From the NCBI RefSeq assembly GCF_036885605.1, contig NZ_CP142523.1, positions 1,798,001-1,862,000 of the forward strand: DNA of 64,000 bases, written 5' to 3'. The stretch is from Janthinobacterium sp. TB1-E2 (GTDB taxonomy: Bacteria; Pseudomonadota; Gammaproteobacteria; Burkholderiales; Burkholderiaceae_D). The position numbers and the translations under genes were made by a program. Of this stretch, positions 8,770-17,370 are shown in pieces. Position 1 is the stretch's first letter. Each line of letters starts with the position of its first letter. The notes beneath the pieces are model-generated. The model saw only the letters and a program-made list of their open reading frames with translations, was not told the origin of the DNA and did not search any database.

Positions 8770-11018
8770 ACGGTGGCGATCAGGGAAAAGAGGTATTGGA
8801 AGGCGGCGGTGAGGTCGATGCTCCAGCGCCGCGCGGCGGACTTGTCGGCTTTCAGGGTGCGGCTGTCATCGAGCTTGTTGACGTCGAGGTAGTGCACGCG
8901 GTCGGGGTCCAGTTCGGCCGAGACGGCCTTCACGGGCTTGCTCCAGGTGTAGCGCTGCCACAGCTGGTCGTTGTCCCACACCACGCGTTCGGACGTGCCG
9001 TCGGCGAACTTCACCAGCAGCACCTGCGGCACGGGCGCGCCGCGGCGGCGCAGCACCACGCTGGTCAGATACGGATAGGGACCCGTGCCGGGTTTGGCGT
9101 CCGGGTGCGCCTTGTCCCACGCCTCGCGCACCTTGTCCTCTTCTTGTTCCAGCGCCTCGGGCGTATGTTCCACGCGCTTGCCGTTCACCAGCGCCAGGCC
9201 GGCCAGCGGCGTCTGCTCGTCGCTGGTGAAGCTGCCGATGCGGTCGTCGATATTCGCGCTGGCATACACTTGCTGCGCGAAGACCTGTTCCACGATGCGC
9301 CGCTGGCCCGTCGCTTCGGCCAGCGCTTCGCGCAAGTCGGCCACGCTCGGATGGCGGAATTTCCACTGTTCATAGTAGGCCTTGAAACCCCGTTCCATGG
9401 CCTCGCCGCCGATGCGCGCTTCGAGGTCGCGCAGGGTGGTGGCCGTGCGGCTGTACACGGGGCCCACGCCCTGCAGGCGGTCCCACGCGTTCTGGCCCAG
9501 CGGGTCGGCCGCGTCCTGGCGCGGTGCGGCCGTGCGCTCGAATTCGAAGACCTTGAAGGCGGGAGCGAAACCCAGGCGCTTGAGCAGGGGCGTGGTGGCG
9601 TGGATATCCTGATTGCGTGCGCGCAGCATGCGCTGGTCCCAGTACTCGTTCAAGCCTTCGTCGAGGATCGGTTCCTCGAACTCGTTCGAGGCCAGGATGC
9701 CGTAGAAATAGCCATGGCCGAATTCATGGATGGTGACGAAATCGAGGCCAAATTCGGCCGCCGTCTTCGGCTGCAGGCCGGCGTAGCCCGAGGCCGTGAA
9801 GAAGGTCGGGTATTCCATGCCGCCCGCTTCGGCCGCGTTAAACGGCGGAATCACTACCGTCAGGGTCTTGTACGGATACGGGCCCAGGGTGCGCGAAAAA
9901 TACGTGAGTGTATCCTTGGCAGCCTGCAGCGCGGGCGCCGCGTTCGACGCGTACTCGGGCGGGTACAGCACCTTGATGGCCACGGGCGGGCTGCCAGGGC
10001 CGTTCCAGCTGTCCAGCAGCGGCGGCGCGCTGCGCTTGTCGGCCGTCCAGGCGAAATCGTGCACGTCGCCCTGCACGTAGTGATGCGTGAGCATGCCGTT
10101 CTTTTCCTGCGGCGCGCCCTGCAGCTCGCCCGTGGCGCCCACCGTGTATTCCTTGGGCACGGTCAGCTTCACGTCGTAGTGGCCGAAGTCGGCGTAGAAC
10201 TCCGAGTTCAGGTGGAATTCATGCGCGTTCCAGCGCGGCGCCGTGGCGCCCCGTTCGCCGGGCAGTTCCAGCACGGCGATCTTGGGAAACCACTGGCCCA
10301 CCAGGTGGAAGCTGCCGAAATAGCCGGTGCGCGCGATGACGCGCGGCAGCTGGTCGAAGAAGCCGATGTCGAGCGTCGTCTCGGCGCCCGGCGCGACGGC
10401 CTGCGGCAAGTCGACGCGCACCACCGTGCGGTCGGTGGCCGGGCCGTTGTCGGGCTGGACGAAATGCCAGGGCGCCCTGGCGCCGTTCTGCGTCATGCTG
10501 CGCAGTTCGATGTAGCCCCACTCGCCGTCGCGCGTATCGACGCCCGAGCGGAAACCCGTATCGAGCTTGCGCTTCTCGGTGAAGAAAGTCGAATGCTCGC
10601 CTTCGAAGGCGTTCAGGTACAGGTGCAGGTAGACGCTGCTGACGGCTTGCGCGCTGCGGTTGCGCCAGCGCAGTTTCTGCCGGCCATCGATCGTGTGCTT
10701 GACGGGATCGAGCGTCGCTTCGATCTGGTAGTCGACCACGCGGTCCGACAGGGTCGCTTGCGCGCCCGTGCGCGCACCGCCCCAGGCGTTGCTGGCGCTG
10801 GGCGTGGTGACGGCCGACGCATGCGGCGAAGCGAGGGCGATGCCGTCGGCCGATGGTGCCAGCGGCAGGGGCGCGCTGGCGGGCTTGCCCTGATCCGGCT
10901 GGGCGAACAGGTCGGCTTGCAGGGCCAGGCCGGCCAGCAGCAGGGCGGCGATGGAAAGGGCCTTGAGCTTGCCCGGGATGAAGGAAATGCGGCGGCGCGG
11001 TGTGCTACGACTTTCCAT
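8766..11018 (-). CDS. M1 family zinc metallopeptidase
   Basis: The start at 11018 is chosen because GGGAG lies 7 bp upstream; an upstream in-frame ATG at 11057 lacks such a site. The ~750-residue product begins with a basic region and a hydrophobic segment (IAALLLAGLALQADLFAQ), acting as signal peptide or anchor. The zinc site is HEFGH (about 431-435), with the third ligand in DEGLNEYWD (about 453). GGMEYPTFFT (about 398-407) is the M1 exopeptidase GxMEN-like loop, here GGMEYP. The long N-terminal beta region fits the M1 saddle. It is first in a two-gene operon with the membrane protein. The substrate is unknown. Confidence 0.9.
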   Translation of the reverse strand: MESRSTPRRRISFIPGKLKALSIAALLLAGLALQADLFAQPDQGKPASAPLPLAPSADGIALASPHASAVTTPSASNAWGGARTGAQATLSDRVVDYQIEATLDPVKHTIDGRQKLRWRNRSAQAVSSVYLHLYLNAFEGEHSTFFTEKRKLDTGFRSGVDTRDGEWGYIELRSMTQNGARAPWHFVQPDNGPATDRTVVRVDLPQAVAPGAETTLDIGFFDQLPRVIARTGYFGSFHLVGQWFPKIAVLELPGERGATAPRWNAHEFHLNSEFYADFGHYDVKLTVPKEYTVGATGELQGAPQEKNGMLTHHYVQGDVHDFAWTADKRSAPPLLDSWNGPGSPPVAIKVLYPPEYASNAAPALQAAKDTLTYFSRTLGPYPYKTLTVVIPPFNAAEAGGMEYPTFFTASGYAGLQPKTAAEFGLDFVTIHEFGHGYFYGILASNEFEEPILDEGLNEYWDQRMLRARNQDIHATTPLLKRLGFAPAFKVFEFERTAAPRQDAADPLGQNAWDRLQGVGPVYSRTATTLRDLEARIGGEAMERGFKAYYEQWKFRHPSVADLREALAEATGQRRIVEQVFAQQVYASANIDDRIGSFTSDEQTPLAGLALVNGKRVEHTPEALEQEEDKVREAWDKAHPDAKPGTGPYPYLTSVVLRRRGAPVPQVLLVKFADGTSERVVWDNDQLWQRYTWSKPVKAVSAELDPDRVHYLDVNKLDDSRTLKADKSAARRWSIDLTAAFQYLFSLIATV

Positions 11019-11153
11019 GCGTGACTCCCACAGTGACTTCTGATTGATGATCTTCAAATGCAGTCGGCTGCGCCCAGGATCGCCGGGCGTTCCTTAATAT
11101 ACCTGTAAAAATTACAAATAAGCAATGAATTGTGCTGGCAGCTTTGCCGGCTG

Positions 11154-11181
11154 TTGCGGCGCCGCGCGCCGTGCGTATAAT
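11154..11181 (+). promoter_or_regulatory. Candidate sigma-70 promoter for the outer-membrane barrel gene
   Basis: TTGCGG at 11154-11159 and a perfect TATAAT at 11176-11181 are separated by 16 bp, with the downstream ATG at 11249. It shows that the barrel gene is expressed from its own promoter and not from a lost upstream gene. Confidence 0.6.
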
Positions 11182-11248
11182 GATTCGCTTTTGCCATCCT
11201 CCTAACTACCGTGCGTGCGCGCCCCGGTAGCGCACCCAGCTTTCCGCC

Positions 11249-12784
11249 ATGATGCCTGCCCCTTCCGCCCTGACCATCGCCACGCGCACCTTGCTGTTGT
11301 GCGCCCTGGCCATGCCTGCGTGCGCGCAGGAAGGCGCGGATGGCGGCGCGGCCGGCGTCACGCATGGCGACTTGTCCGCCGAACTGGCGCAGGGCGGCCA
11401 GCACAGCGTGCGCGGCGCCTTGTCGCGCGACCAGGGCGGCATGGTGCTCGACGTGGCCATCGACGGACTGCGCAACGGCAATTACCGCGACGGCAGCGTG
11501 TTTCACCAGCGCGGCTTCAACGGCGGCGCGGAATGGAAGCTGCGTCAGGGCCGCTTCGGTTTCAGCGCCGACCAGCTGAACCAGGACACCCGCTATCCCG
11601 CGCCCGAGGCGCCGTTCCTGGCCTTGCTGGCGGCCCGCCCGGAAGACCTGTACCGCTATGAAGTGCGGCGCGCCAGCGCCTTCGTGCAGCGCTATGTGGG
11701 CAGTTTCGAACTGGGCGTGGAACTGTCGCAGCGGGAAAAACGCGCCACGGCCCACTATGCGGGCGAGGACGGCAGCAGCGAATCGACGTACAGCAGCCGC
11801 CGCCGGCAACTGGCGCCACGCCTGCGCCATTACGGCAAGGTGGGCGGCGTGGGCACGGATACGGAAGTGGGCCTGGACCTGATGCAGTGGCAGCGGCGCT
11901 CGGGCCGCGCGGGCGATGCGCAGCGCCGCCAGTATTCGCGCGCGCTGCTGCTGCGCGAAGAGCTGGCCTTCAGCGGTGCGTATGCGCCGCGCCTGTTGCT
12001 GGGGCTGCGGCATGAACAGTTCCAGCTCGATCCGGCCGACATGCCCGCCGGCGGCAGCGACTGGGAAAACCAGAATGCCTGGGACGTGCAGGGCAGCCTG
12101 CAGCTGCGCCCGCAACTGAGCGTGTATGCGAAGGCCGCGCGCAGCTACCGCATCGACGACGATGGCTATACCCGCGCCGGCTACCGCCCGCTGGCGGGAC
12201 AGCTGCGGCGCGACATGGAAGTGGGCGCCACCTTTGGCGACGCGGCGCGCAGCGCTTCCGTGCGCGTGTTCAGCGAGCGCCTGAGCAACCAGATCGTCTT
12301 CGACCAGAACCTGGGCCAGCTGGGCTTTGCGGGCAACCTCGATCCCTCGCGCCGCGACGGTGTCGCCATCGAGGCCAGCATGGCGCTGGCGCGCGACTGG
12401 CGCCTCGACGGGCAACTGCGGCAAGTGCATGCGCGCTATGACGATTACGCCTACGATGGCCCGGACATCGCTCTCGTGCCCAAGACCCTGGCCAGCCTGC
12501 GCCTGTACTGGACGGGGCAGGCGGGCGCCAGTGCCGATGTGGGCGTGCAATGGCTGCGCGCCCTGCGCTATGGTCCCGATTTCGCCAGCAGCTGCCTGGC
12601 GCAAGTACCCGCGTTTGCCACCGTGGACGGACGCTATGTGCGCAAGCTGGGCGCCTGGGAGCTGGAACTGGCCGGCAGCAACCTGGCCAACCGCCGCCAT
12701 TACGGCGATGCGCCGGGCTGCCGCTCGAGCATTTACCTCAATGACGCGCGCCAGTTGCGCGTGTCGGCGCGCTACCATTTTTGA
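11249..12784 (+). CDS. TonB-dependent-receptor-like beta-barrel protein lacking the plug domain
   Basis: The 511-residue protein has a signal peptide (MMPAPSALTIATRTLLLCALAMPACAQ) and then goes directly into amphipathic beta strands (GALSRDQGGMVLDVAID, GFNGGAEWKLRQGRFGFSADQ) until a terminal aromatic (RVSARYHF). The C-terminal half carries TonB-receptor barrel features such as LSVYAKAARSYRIDD, ELAGSNLANRRHY and the last strand. The ~130-residue plug with a TonB box is absent, and the 230-bp upstream gap cannot hold it. Full receptors are usually 650-900 aa. It could be a passive porin-like barrel or a degraded receptor; its clean reading frame and strong promoter argue against decay. Confidence 0.75.
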   Translation: MMPAPSALTIATRTLLLCALAMPACAQEGADGGAAGVTHGDLSAELAQGGQHSVRGALSRDQGGMVLDVAIDGLRNGNYRDGSVFHQRGFNGGAEWKLRQGRFGFSADQLNQDTRYPAPEAPFLALLAARPEDLYRYEVRRASAFVQRYVGSFELGVELSQREKRATAHYAGEDGSSESTYSSRRRQLAPRLRHYGKVGGVGTDTEVGLDLMQWQRRSGRAGDAQRRQYSRALLLREELAFSGAYAPRLLLGLRHEQFQLDPADMPAGGSDWENQNAWDVQGSLQLRPQLSVYAKAARSYRIDDDGYTRAGYRPLAGQLRRDMEVGATFGDAARSASVRVFSERLSNQIVFDQNLGQLGFAGNLDPSRRDGVAIEASMALARDWRLDGQLRQVHARYDDYAYDGPDIALVPKTLASLRLYWTGQAGASADVGVQWLRALRYGPDFASSCLAQVPAFATVDGRYVRKLGAWELELAGSNLANRRHYGDAPGCRSSIYLNDARQLRVSARYHF

Positions 12785-12930
12785 GGCAGGGGCGCGGCGG
12801 GGCTTAAATGCGGCTTAAGCGGGCGCAAACGGAGCGGATAAAAGCGCTTTTTTTCCGGCCGGGCGACATCGTCCGGCGCAAAAAGTGGTAATCTCGCCCC
12901 GTTCACGACCACTTATGAAGAAGGATTTAT

Positions 12931-13602
12931 ATGCGTTTTCTGCGTTTCTTGCGTCCCCTGCTTGCCGCCGTCACCCTGGTGGCGGCCACCGGCGGCGCCA
13001 TGGCGGCCGATACCGGCTTTACCACGCTCACGACGCCAGTGCGCACGGACACGGGCAAGAAGGTGGAAGTGGTCGAGTACTTCATGTATTCGTGCCCGCA
13101 CTGCTACGTGCTCGATCCGCTGATGCACGACTGGGTCAAGAAGCAGGGCGACAAGATCGCCTTCCGCCGCGTCCACCTGGCCGCCACCGGCCCGAAAGAC
13201 CCGCAGGCGCACGCCTATGCCACGCTGGAAGCGATGGGCCAGCTGGACCAGTTCCACGACAAGATCTTCCGCGCCATCCACGTCGAGCGCAATCGCCTGA
13301 ATCGCGATGACGCCATCCTCGACCTGCTGGTCAAGAACGGCATCGACAAGGCGAAATACCTGGACATGTTCAACTCGTTCGGCGTGCAGACCAAGCTGAA
13401 ACGCAACGAGCAGCTGATCACCGCCAGCAAGATCGAGAGCGCGCCGACCATCGTCATCGATGGCCGCTTCGTGACGTCGCCGGCGCAGCTGTCGCGCCCG
13501 GGCCAGTCCGAACCGCAAACCCAGGCCGCGACCCTGCGCGTGATGGATGAACTGGTGGCGCGCGTGCTGAAAGAGCGCGCACCGGCGCCTGCGAAGAAGT
13601 AA
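12931..13602 (+). CDS. dsbA: Thiol:disulfide interchange protein DsbA
   Basis: The 223-residue periplasmic oxidoreductase begins with a signal peptide (MRFLRFLRPLLAAVTLVAATGGAMAA). The redox site CPHC lies in EYFMYSCPHCYVLDP at about residues 53-56, the canonical DsbA dipeptide. The helical insert (MHDWVKKQGDKIAFRRVHL) and the cis-proline loop (ESAPTIVIDGRF) are present. It introduces disulfide bonds into exported proteins. A 74-residue membrane protein with a conserved cysteine pair starts 11 bp downstream, so the two are co-transcribed and end at the terminator at 13851-13880. Confidence 0.93.
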   Translation: MRFLRFLRPLLAAVTLVAATGGAMAADTGFTTLTTPVRTDTGKKVEVVEYFMYSCPHCYVLDPLMHDWVKKQGDKIAFRRVHLAATGPKDPQAHAYATLEAMGQLDQFHDKIFRAIHVERNRLNRDDAILDLLVKNGIDKAKYLDMFNSFGVQTKLKRNEQLITASKIESAPTIVIDGRFVTSPAQLSRPGQSEPQTQAATLRVMDELVARVLKERAPAPAKK

Positions 13603-13613
13603 GCGGAGACGTC

Positions 13614-13838
13614 ATGAAACAGCTGCCCTGGACCCTGTGCGTACTGGCCCTCGCCCTCGTGGCGTGGCTGGCGATTGCCATCGTCAACGTGGAAAACCAG
13701 CGCAATGCGCTGGCCAGCAAGGCATGCGTGGACCCCGCGTTCAAGAACGAGGTCGATGCGAAATGCCTGGCGTCCGTGCAGTCGCGCGAACACTGGTGGC
13801 AGCATCTGACGTACGCCATGACGCATTTCCGGAATTGA
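13614..13838 (+). CDS. Small membrane protein with conserved Cys pair, paralogue of the 22676 gene
   Basis: This 74-residue protein has one membrane segment (LCVLALALVAWLAIAIVNV) followed by a short polar tail ending in EHWWQHLTYAMTHFRN. The tail aligns closely with the product of 22676-22993: ENQRxAL, KACxD, a second cysteine in CLxxV, and SR-[ED]-HWWQH are shared. Both cysteines are conserved. With the N terminus inside, the tail and cysteines would be periplasmic. It starts 11 bp after dsbA with GGAG upstream, so it is co-expressed with the disulfide-forming enzyme. No function is known to me; a DsbA substrate or partner is a guess. Confidence 0.8.
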   Translation: MKQLPWTLCVLALALVAWLAIAIVNVENQRNALASKACVDPAFKNEVDAKCLASVQSREHWWQHLTYAMTHFRN

Positions 13839-13850
13839 ATGTGTCAGTAC

Positions 13851-13880
13851 GAAAAACCCGCCGCGCGCGGGTTTTTTTTC
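13851..13880 (+). terminator. Intrinsic terminator of the dsbA operon
   Basis: The hairpin AACCCGC / GCGGGTT with a CGCGC loop is flanked by five A on the left and eight T on the right, just after the second gene's stop. Confidence 0.85.
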
Positions 13881-13919
13881 GTCCGCGTATGATGAAGCCA
13901 CAACTATTCAGGAGGGACG

Positions 13920-14666
13920 ATGAAGGAAGTGATCTTGATTACCGGCAGCAGCCGCGGCATCGGTGCGGCGACGGCGCTGCTGGCGGCGCGCCAGGGCTAT
14001 GCCGTGTGCATCAACTATGTGCGCGACGCGCAGGCGGCCGAGGCACTGTGCGCGCGCATCGTGGCCGACGGGGGCGAGGCCATCGCCGTGCAGGCCGATG
14101 CCAGCGATGAAGCGGACGTGGCGCGCCTGTTTGCGGAAGTCGACGAGCGCCTGGGGACGCTCACGGCGCTGGTCAACAATGTGGGCGTGCTGGAGCAGAA
14201 ATGCCGGCTCGTCGACATGTCCGCGCAGCGTCTCGAACGCGTGCTGCGCACCAACGTGATCAGTTATTTCCTGTGCTGCCAGCAGGCCGTGCGGCGCATG
14301 TCGACGGCCCATGGCGGGCAGGGCGGGCGCATCGTGAATGTGTCGTCGGCGGCGGCCCGCCTCGGCTCTCCGGACGAATACATCGATTACGCGGCTTCGA
14401 AAGGCGCCGTCGATACCCTGACCCTGGGCCTGGCGAAGGAAGTGGCGGCCGAGGGCATCCGCGTCAATGGCGTGCGGCCCGGCATCATCTATACGGAGAT
14501 CCACGCTTCGGGCGGTGAACCGGGACGGGTGGCGCGCCTGGCGCCCGGCGTGCCGATGCAGCGGGGTGGCCAGCCTGAAGAAATCGCCGACGCCATTTTG
14601 TACCTGCTGGGGCCGGGCGCCAGCTATGTGACGGGCAGCATCCTCGACGCGGCGGGCGGGCGCTGA
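13920..14666 (+). CDS. SDR family oxidoreductase
   Basis: This 248-residue classical short-chain dehydrogenase has the cofactor motif TGSSRGIGAA (about residues 8-17), NNVG (about 87-90), the catalytic Ser in VNVSSAAARLG, and YxxxK as YAASK (about 157-161). The C-terminal GGQPEEIADAILYLLGPGASYVTG is typical of FabG-like NADP enzymes. The sequence does not give the substrate; glucose-1-dehydrogenase/FabG-like proteins are the nearest group. AGGAGG lies 5 bp before the ATG. It stands alone after the dsbA terminator. Confidence 0.9.
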   Translation: MKEVILITGSSRGIGAATALLAARQGYAVCINYVRDAQAAEALCARIVADGGEAIAVQADASDEADVARLFAEVDERLGTLTALVNNVGVLEQKCRLVDMSAQRLERVLRTNVISYFLCCQQAVRRMSTAHGGQGGRIVNVSSAAARLGSPDEYIDYAASKGAVDTLTLGLAKEVAAEGIRVNGVRPGIIYTEIHASGGEPGRVARLAPGVPMQRGGQPEEIADAILYLLGPGASYVTGSILDAAGGR

Positions 14667-14780
14667 TTTTCAAATCCTGCAAGTAATTGCTTCAAGTGCG
14701 GGGCCAATTATCAAGTACGGCAAGCGAGTCCAGAATGGCGGTGTGCCATGTGCACGCCGATCAACTCATTTGGAACTACT

Positions 14781-15311
14781 ATGCCCGCTTTTGCCCCCGC
14801 CCTCCTGGCCCTGTCGCTGCTGGCCGCCGCGCCAGCCCATGCCGCCATGGATTTGCCCATGCCGGCCCACCTGTCCGGCGCGAAAGCCGATGCCACCGTG
14901 GCGCTGGCCGCGCGCCGCTATGCCGCGTTCTGGCAAAGCGGCGATCCGGCCCTGGCGCGGCTGGCGCTGGCTGACGATTTCACCGACCGTACCTTGCCCG
15001 CCGGCCGGCCGCAGGGCTTGGCCGGTCCGCTGCAGGCGTCGCAGGTATTCCATGCGGCGGTGCCGGATTTGAAGGTCGCCATCGAGCAGATGCTGGTGGC
15101 GGGCGACCGGGTCACCTTGCGCCTGCATTTCACGGGCCGCTTCACGGGCGTCTTCCCCACGCCGCAGGGCCCCTTGCAGGGGCAGGGCCAAGCCATCGAT
15201 TTCCATGCGTTCGATCTGTATCGCGTGAATGCGCAGGGACGCATCAGCGACAACTGGCACCTGGAAGACAATCTGACCCTGCTGCGCCAGCTGGGCGTGC
15301 TGGCGCCGTGA
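14781..15311 (+). CDS. SnoaL-like (NTF2 fold) secreted protein
   Basis: The ATG at 14781 is preferred because it begins a clean signal peptide (MPAFAPALLALSLLAAAPAHA); the frame also has an ATG at 14748 that would add 11 residues. The mature ~155 aa has the SnoaL/ester-cyclase pattern: a helix with RYAAFWQSGDPALARLALADDFTDRT, then FHAAVPDLKVAIEQMLVAGDRVTLRLHFTGRFTG, then FHAFDLYRVNAQGRISDNWHLEDN. Such proteins adopt a cone-shaped NTF2 fold and isomerise or bind small molecules. Export is unusual for this fold. The stop is 10 bp from the convergent LysR stop. Confidence 0.78.
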   Translation: MPAFAPALLALSLLAAAPAHAAMDLPMPAHLSGAKADATVALAARRYAAFWQSGDPALARLALADDFTDRTLPAGRPQGLAGPLQASQVFHAAVPDLKVAIEQMLVAGDRVTLRLHFTGRFTGVFPTPQGPLQGQGQAIDFHAFDLYRVNAQGRISDNWHLEDNLTLLRQLGVLAP

Positions 15312-15321
15312 TGGCGGCCCG

Positions 15322-16239
15322 CTAACCGTGCGCCTGCAGGTCGGCGAACTGCCGCAGCAGGAACTCGGCCAGCAGGGTGACGCGTGGCGGCTGGAAGCGG
15401 CTGCGCCGGTACAGCAGGTTCAGGGGGACGCTGTCGGCAAAGTAATCGTCGAGCACCGTTTGCAAGTGCCCCGCGCGCAGGTCGTCGCCGATGTCGAGCA
15501 GGGATTTGTAGGCATAGCCATGGCCGGCCACGGCCCAGCGGCGGATGATTTCGCCGTCGTTGCTGTGCCAGTCCCCCTGCAGGCGCAGGCTGTGGCGCTT
15601 GCCGTTTTCGCGGTAGCGCCATTCCTGCGGCGCGCCGTCGCCGGCCTTGAGCACGAGGGTCGGCAGCGATGCCAGGTCGCGCGGCGCGGCCGGCACGCCG
15701 ACCCTGGCGGCCAGCGTTGGCGCCACGCACACGACGCGGCGGCCCGGGTGCAGCAGGCGCGCCACCATGTCGCTGTCGGGCAGCTCGCCGTAGCGGATGG
15801 CCAGGTCGACGTCGTCCTGCACCAGGTTGGCCGTGGCGTCCGTCAGGGTCAGCGCATGGCGCACCTGCGGGTGCAGCGCGGCAAAGCGGTCAAGCATGGG
15901 CAGCAGCAGCTGGCGGCCGATGTCGGACGGTGCCGAAATGCGCACCACGCCGCGCACGGCGCCGCCGCCCGCATGCAAGCCGTCTTCCGCCTGCGCCAGC
16001 AAGTCCAGCGCCTGTTCGCTGTAGCGGCGATAGTGCAGGCCTTCTTCCGTCAGGCGCAGCTGGCGCGTGGTGCGTTCGAACAGGGTGGCGCCCAGCGCCG
16101 CTTCCAGGCGCGCGATGGCGGCGCTGGCGGCGGCCGGCGACAGGCCGTGCTTGCGGCCGGCCGCGGAAAAGCTGCCCAGCGCCGCGGCGTCGAGGAACAG
16201 GGCGATTTCCGCCAGGCGTCCGGCGCCGCCGCGTATCAT
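15322..16239 (-). CDS. LysR family regulator coupled to the efflux operon
   Basis: The start at 16239 is chosen because ATGA there overlaps the stop of the HlyD gene; the open frame reaches 16302 but that extension lies inside HlyD coding sequence. The ~305-residue product has the LysR HTH (FLDAAALGSFSAAGRKHGLSPAAASAAIARLEAALGATLFER) and a substrate-binding domain. Its place as the last gene of the efflux operon, with coupled translation, suggests it senses the pump substrate or controls the same operon. It is unusual to find LysR downstream and in the same direction, since they are normally divergent. Confidence 0.88.
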   Translation of the reverse strand: MIRGGAGRLAEIALFLDAAALGSFSAAGRKHGLSPAAASAAIARLEAALGATLFERTTRQLRLTEEGLHYRRYSEQALDLLAQAEDGLHAGGGAVRGVVRISAPSDIGRQLLLPMLDRFAALHPQVRHALTLTDATANLVQDDVDLAIRYGELPDSDMVARLLHPGRRVVCVAPTLAARVGVPAAPRDLASLPTLVLKAGDGAPQEWRYRENGKRHSLRLQGDWHSNDGEIIRRWAVAGHGYAYKSLLDIGDDLRAGHLQTVLDDYFADSVPLNLLYRRSRFQPPRVTLLAEFLLRQFADLQAHG

Positions 16240-17132
16240 GCCGGGTGCGCGGCCGCTGGTTTCGGCGCCGGTGCAGAGTGGGGCGTGATCACCACGGTGC
16301 ACGTGGTGCCGGCCACCAGCAGTTGTCCTTTCGGCTGCTCGTCGATGTGGATGCGCACGGGCACGCGCTGCGCCAGGCGCACCCAGTTGAACGTGGGGTT
16401 GACGTCGGCCAGCAGTTCGCGGCCCGTGGCGGCGTCGCGGTCGGTGATGCCGCGCGCGATGCTCTCGATGTGGCCGTGCAGGGTGCCGCCGCTCATCAGA
16501 TTCATTTCCGCCTTGTCGTCCTGCGCCAGCATGCCCAGCTTGGTCTCTTCGAAGTAGCCGACGACGTAGTACGAGGCGCTGTCGATGACGGCCAGCTTGG
16601 CCGCGCCGACGGCGGCGAAATCGCCCTTGTGCACGTTCAGATTCGTCACGTAGCCGCTGACGGGCGCACGCACGGTGGTGCGCTCCAGGTTCAATTGCGC
16701 CAGCGCGCGGGCGGCCATGGCGGCCTGCACTTGGGAGGTGGCCGAGGTGGCGGCGAACGCCGCGCTTTCGCGGCTTTCCGTCGAGATGATGCTGGCGTCA
16801 AGGCCTGCGCGGCGCTGCGCTTCCTTGCCACGGCGGCCCTGTTCCGTTTTTTGCGCGGCCAGCACGGCGTCGGCCTGCGCCAGCGCGCTCGCATAGCGTT
16901 CCTTGTCGACGACGAACAGCACGTCGCCTTTTTGCACGACCTGGTTATCGCGCACCAGCACGTCCGTGACGGTGCCGGCCACGTCGGCGCTGATGTTGAC
17001 GATGTCGGCCTTGATGCGGCCGTCGCGCGTCCACGGCGACTCCATGTAGCGGTCCCAGACGGCCTTGCCTATCCACAGGGCGGCTGCCAATAGCAGCACG
17101 GTGATTGCATAGCGGGTCAGTTTGCTTACCAT
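16236..17132 (-). CDS. HlyD/EmrA-type membrane fusion protein (AaeA-like)
   Basis: The 298-residue periplasmic adaptor has one N-terminal membrane segment (YAITVLLLAAALWIGKAVW). Next come the motif SPWTRDGRIKADIVNISADVAGTV (biotinyl-lipoyl half, about 32-55), a helical hairpin (ALAQADAVLAAQKTEQGRRGKE), the second lipoyl half (LNLERTTVRAPVSGYVTNLNVHKGDF) and a beta-barrel. This matches AaeA-type adaptors that link a FUSC pump to an outer-membrane channel for aromatic acid export. It lies downstream of FUSC and DUF1656 genes, as in other AaeXAB-type operons. Confidence 0.9.
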   Translation of the reverse strand: MVSKLTRYAITVLLLAAALWIGKAVWDRYMESPWTRDGRIKADIVNISADVAGTVTDVLVRDNQVVQKGDVLFVVDKERYASALAQADAVLAAQKTEQGRRGKEAQRRAGLDASIISTESRESAAFAATSATSQVQAAMAARALAQLNLERTTVRAPVSGYVTNLNVHKGDFAAVGAAKLAVIDSASYYVVGYFEETKLGMLAQDDKAEMNLMSGGTLHGHIESIARGITDRDAATGRELLADVNPTFNWVRLAQRVPVRIHIDEQPKGQLLVAGTTCTVVITPHSAPAPKPAAAHPA

Positions 17133-17169
17133 GTCGGCAGCCTTTCCTTGATCGGGTTGAACAGTTTTT

Positions 17170-17370
17170 TTATTTGTAAAGCGATAGCGCCAGCGCGCCG
17201 AAGATGGCGATGAAGATGCACAGCCGCGCCAGCGACGGGTGCCACACCATGCGGTACACGCCCAGCCAGCCCAGCACGCGGTCGAGCAGGGTTTGCAGGG
17301 CTATGCTGAGGAGGAACAGGGGCAGCAGGGTAGGAATCAGAATTCCGAACAGGGCGAATTCACGCGGCAT
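17170..17370 (-). CDS. DUF1656 small membrane protein (AaeX-like)
   Basis: The ATG at 17370 gives a 66-residue protein, MPREFALFGILIPTLLPLFLL, with two membrane segments and the central WLGVYRMVWHPSLARLCIFIAIF. This is the DUF1656/AaeX family, found between FUSC and HlyD genes in aromatic acid efflux operons. It overlaps the FUSC stop by 11 bp. A longer open frame upstream to 17475 lies within the FUSC gene and is not used. The family's molecular role is unknown. Confidence 0.85.
   Translation of the reverse strand: MPREFALFGILIPTLLPLFLLSIALQTLLDRVLGWLGVYRMVWHPSLARLCIFIAIFGALALSLYK

Noticed and set aside
8748..11024. 758-codon open frame antisense to the M1 peptidase
   Set aside because: The sense strand has the HEFGH zinc site and a proper start; the antisense product has no recognisable domain.
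12838..12860. AAAGCGCTTT with T run as terminator of the barrel gene
   Set aside because: The stem is only 5 bp; it may help termination but is too weak to call.
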